From Ardenticatenales bacterium (GTDB taxonomy: Bacteria; Chloroflexota; Anaerolineae; Ardenticatenales; Ardenticatenaceae), in NCBI GenBank assembly GCA_013812995.1, contig JACCSL010000563.1, positions 1-7,749 of the forward strand: a stretch of DNA of 7,749 nt, read 5' to 3'. Positions 7,046 through 7,749 of this stretch are shown one piece after another (positions within the stretch are counted from its first letter, which is position 1; every line of letters starts with the position of its first letter). Below the pieces are notes generated by a model. It saw only the letters and a program-made list of their open reading frames with translations, was not told where the DNA came from and made no database searches. Made by a program: the position numbers and the translations under genes.

Positions 7046-7749
7046 ATGACCCTGAATCGCAACCGGGCACGAATCCTTCTACAGGAGGCGAATTTCCGCG
7101 ACCTCTTCATTGAGGAGCTGGGCTGGGATCGCTTCGGCGAGCAGGTGCAGAGCCGCGTCGAGCAGGAGCACTTTATGCTCCAGGGCGTGGCGGAGAAGCG
7201 GGGCGTGGCCGTCTTTGTCTGCAAGGTGGCGGGGGAGATGCCTCTCTCTACCACGCGCCGCAAGATCGATCAGGAGGTCGTCAAGATATACCGCGAGCAC
7301 CTCATCATCTATCTGGAGGAGTCGAGCGGGGGGCAGATATGGCAGTGGGTGCGCCGCGAGCCGGGACGCCCCTTTGCCAGCCGGGAGCATCGCTATGAGC
7401 CGGGCCAGGCTGGCGAGGCACTGCTTCAGCGCCTGGAGCTCATCGCGTTCACGCTGGAGGAAGAAGCGGGGCTGACGTTGGTGGACACCAACAGCCGCGT
7501 CCGCGCCGCCTTTGATGTGGAGCGAGCCACCAAGCGCTTCTACGATCAATTCAAGAAGGAGCGCGATGCCTTCCAGACGTTCCTGGAGGGGATTTCCGAT
7601 ATCGAGATGGCGCGCTGGTATGCCTCCGTGATGCTCAACCGCCTGATGTTCCTCTACTTCATCCAGAAGAAGCACTTTCTGGGCGGGAATGTAAACTACC
7701 TGGCTGAACAATTGAAGGAGCACCCCGGCGAGGACACCTTCTACCTTGC
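7046..7749 (+). CDS. Type IIG / Eco57I-like restriction-modification protein, N-terminal 234 codons (continues past right edge)
   Basis: The visible part matches the N-terminal region of large single-chain restriction-modification proteins, which combine a nuclease-like head with an N6-adenine DNA methyltransferase and a target-recognition domain. Marks: FIEELGWD at residues 21-28, VAEKRGVAVFVC at 48-59, IWQWVRRE at 98-105, FDVERATKRFYDQF at 156-169, and RWYASVMLNRLMFLYFIQKK at 190-209. These are features I associate with Eco57I-type and related BREX/ISP-like methylases. The SAM-binding and NPPY motifs would lie beyond the window, so methylase activity is inferred from family alone. No clear PD-ExK set can be confirmed in the first 100 residues. 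ATG 7046 has AGGAG 8 nt upstream. It follows the helicase gene by 88 nt on the same strand and is most likely its functional partner. Full proteins of this kind usually exceed 1000 aa, so most of the gene is missing here. Confidence 0.85.
   Translation, partial: MTLNRNRARILLQEANFRDLFIEELGWDRFGEQVQSRVEQEHFMLQGVAEKRGVAVFVCKVAGEMPLSTTRRKIDQEVVKIYREHLIIYLEESSGGQIWQWVRREPGRPFASREHRYEPGQAGEALLQRLELIAFTLEEEAGLTLVDTNSRVRAAFDVERATKRFYDQFKKERDAFQTFLEGISDIEMARWYASVMLNRLMFLYFIQKKHFLGGNVNYLAEQLKEHPGEDTFYL

Noticed and set aside
6520..7723. Two long minus-strand frames (247 and 214 aa) across the helicase end and methylase start
   Set aside because: Both are antisense to well-supported plus-strand genes and have no recognisable domain.
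1..7749. CRISPR arrays, tRNA or rRNA genes
   Set aside because: No regularly spaced direct repeats and no tRNA- or rRNA-like stretches were seen on either strand by eye.

Overview
The window comes from a moderately GC-rich bacterial chromosome. No single marker fixes the taxon. A Chloroflexota (Ktedonobacteria-like) host is my best guess, from the style of the proteins: a secreted-protein fragment ending in YLPVLRG and a YegI-type kinase N-lobe. This is an impression, not a database result.

Left part (1-2956), all on the minus strand. It holds the N-terminal 282 codons of an FAD/NAD(P)H pyridine nucleotide-disulfide oxidoreductase (GTG start, own promoter, gene runs off the left edge). Next is a decayed gene for a secreted protein with a carboxypeptidase-regulatory-like beta-sandwich domain, which has an in-frame TAG yet keeps a strong intrinsic terminator. 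An unplaced coding-like remnant of possibly the same gene follows. Last is a complete pyrimidine-nucleoside phosphorylase gene (441 aa) for nucleoside salvage.

Middle (2957-3319). Twenty-eight bases upstream of the phosphorylase start lies a 102-bp non-coding element with 12-bp perfect terminal inverted repeats (19 of 22 bases match), flanked by a perfect 9-bp direct repeat. This is the signature of a MITE with its target-site duplication. After it comes the leader of a plus-strand operon.

Right part (3320-7749), plus strand. This looks like a DNA-defence module. It has a 92-aa remnant of a YegI/TerY-P-type Ser/Thr kinase (N-lobe only), overlapping by one base a 1119-aa PLD-nuclease/Snf2-helicase fusion. 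That is followed after 88 nt by the N-terminal 234 codons of a large type IIG (Eco57I-like) restriction-modification protein that runs off the right edge. The likely logic is a modification/restriction polypeptide working with a helicase-nuclease translocase. The truncated kinase suggests the locus once carried, or recombined with, a kinase-based signalling cassette.
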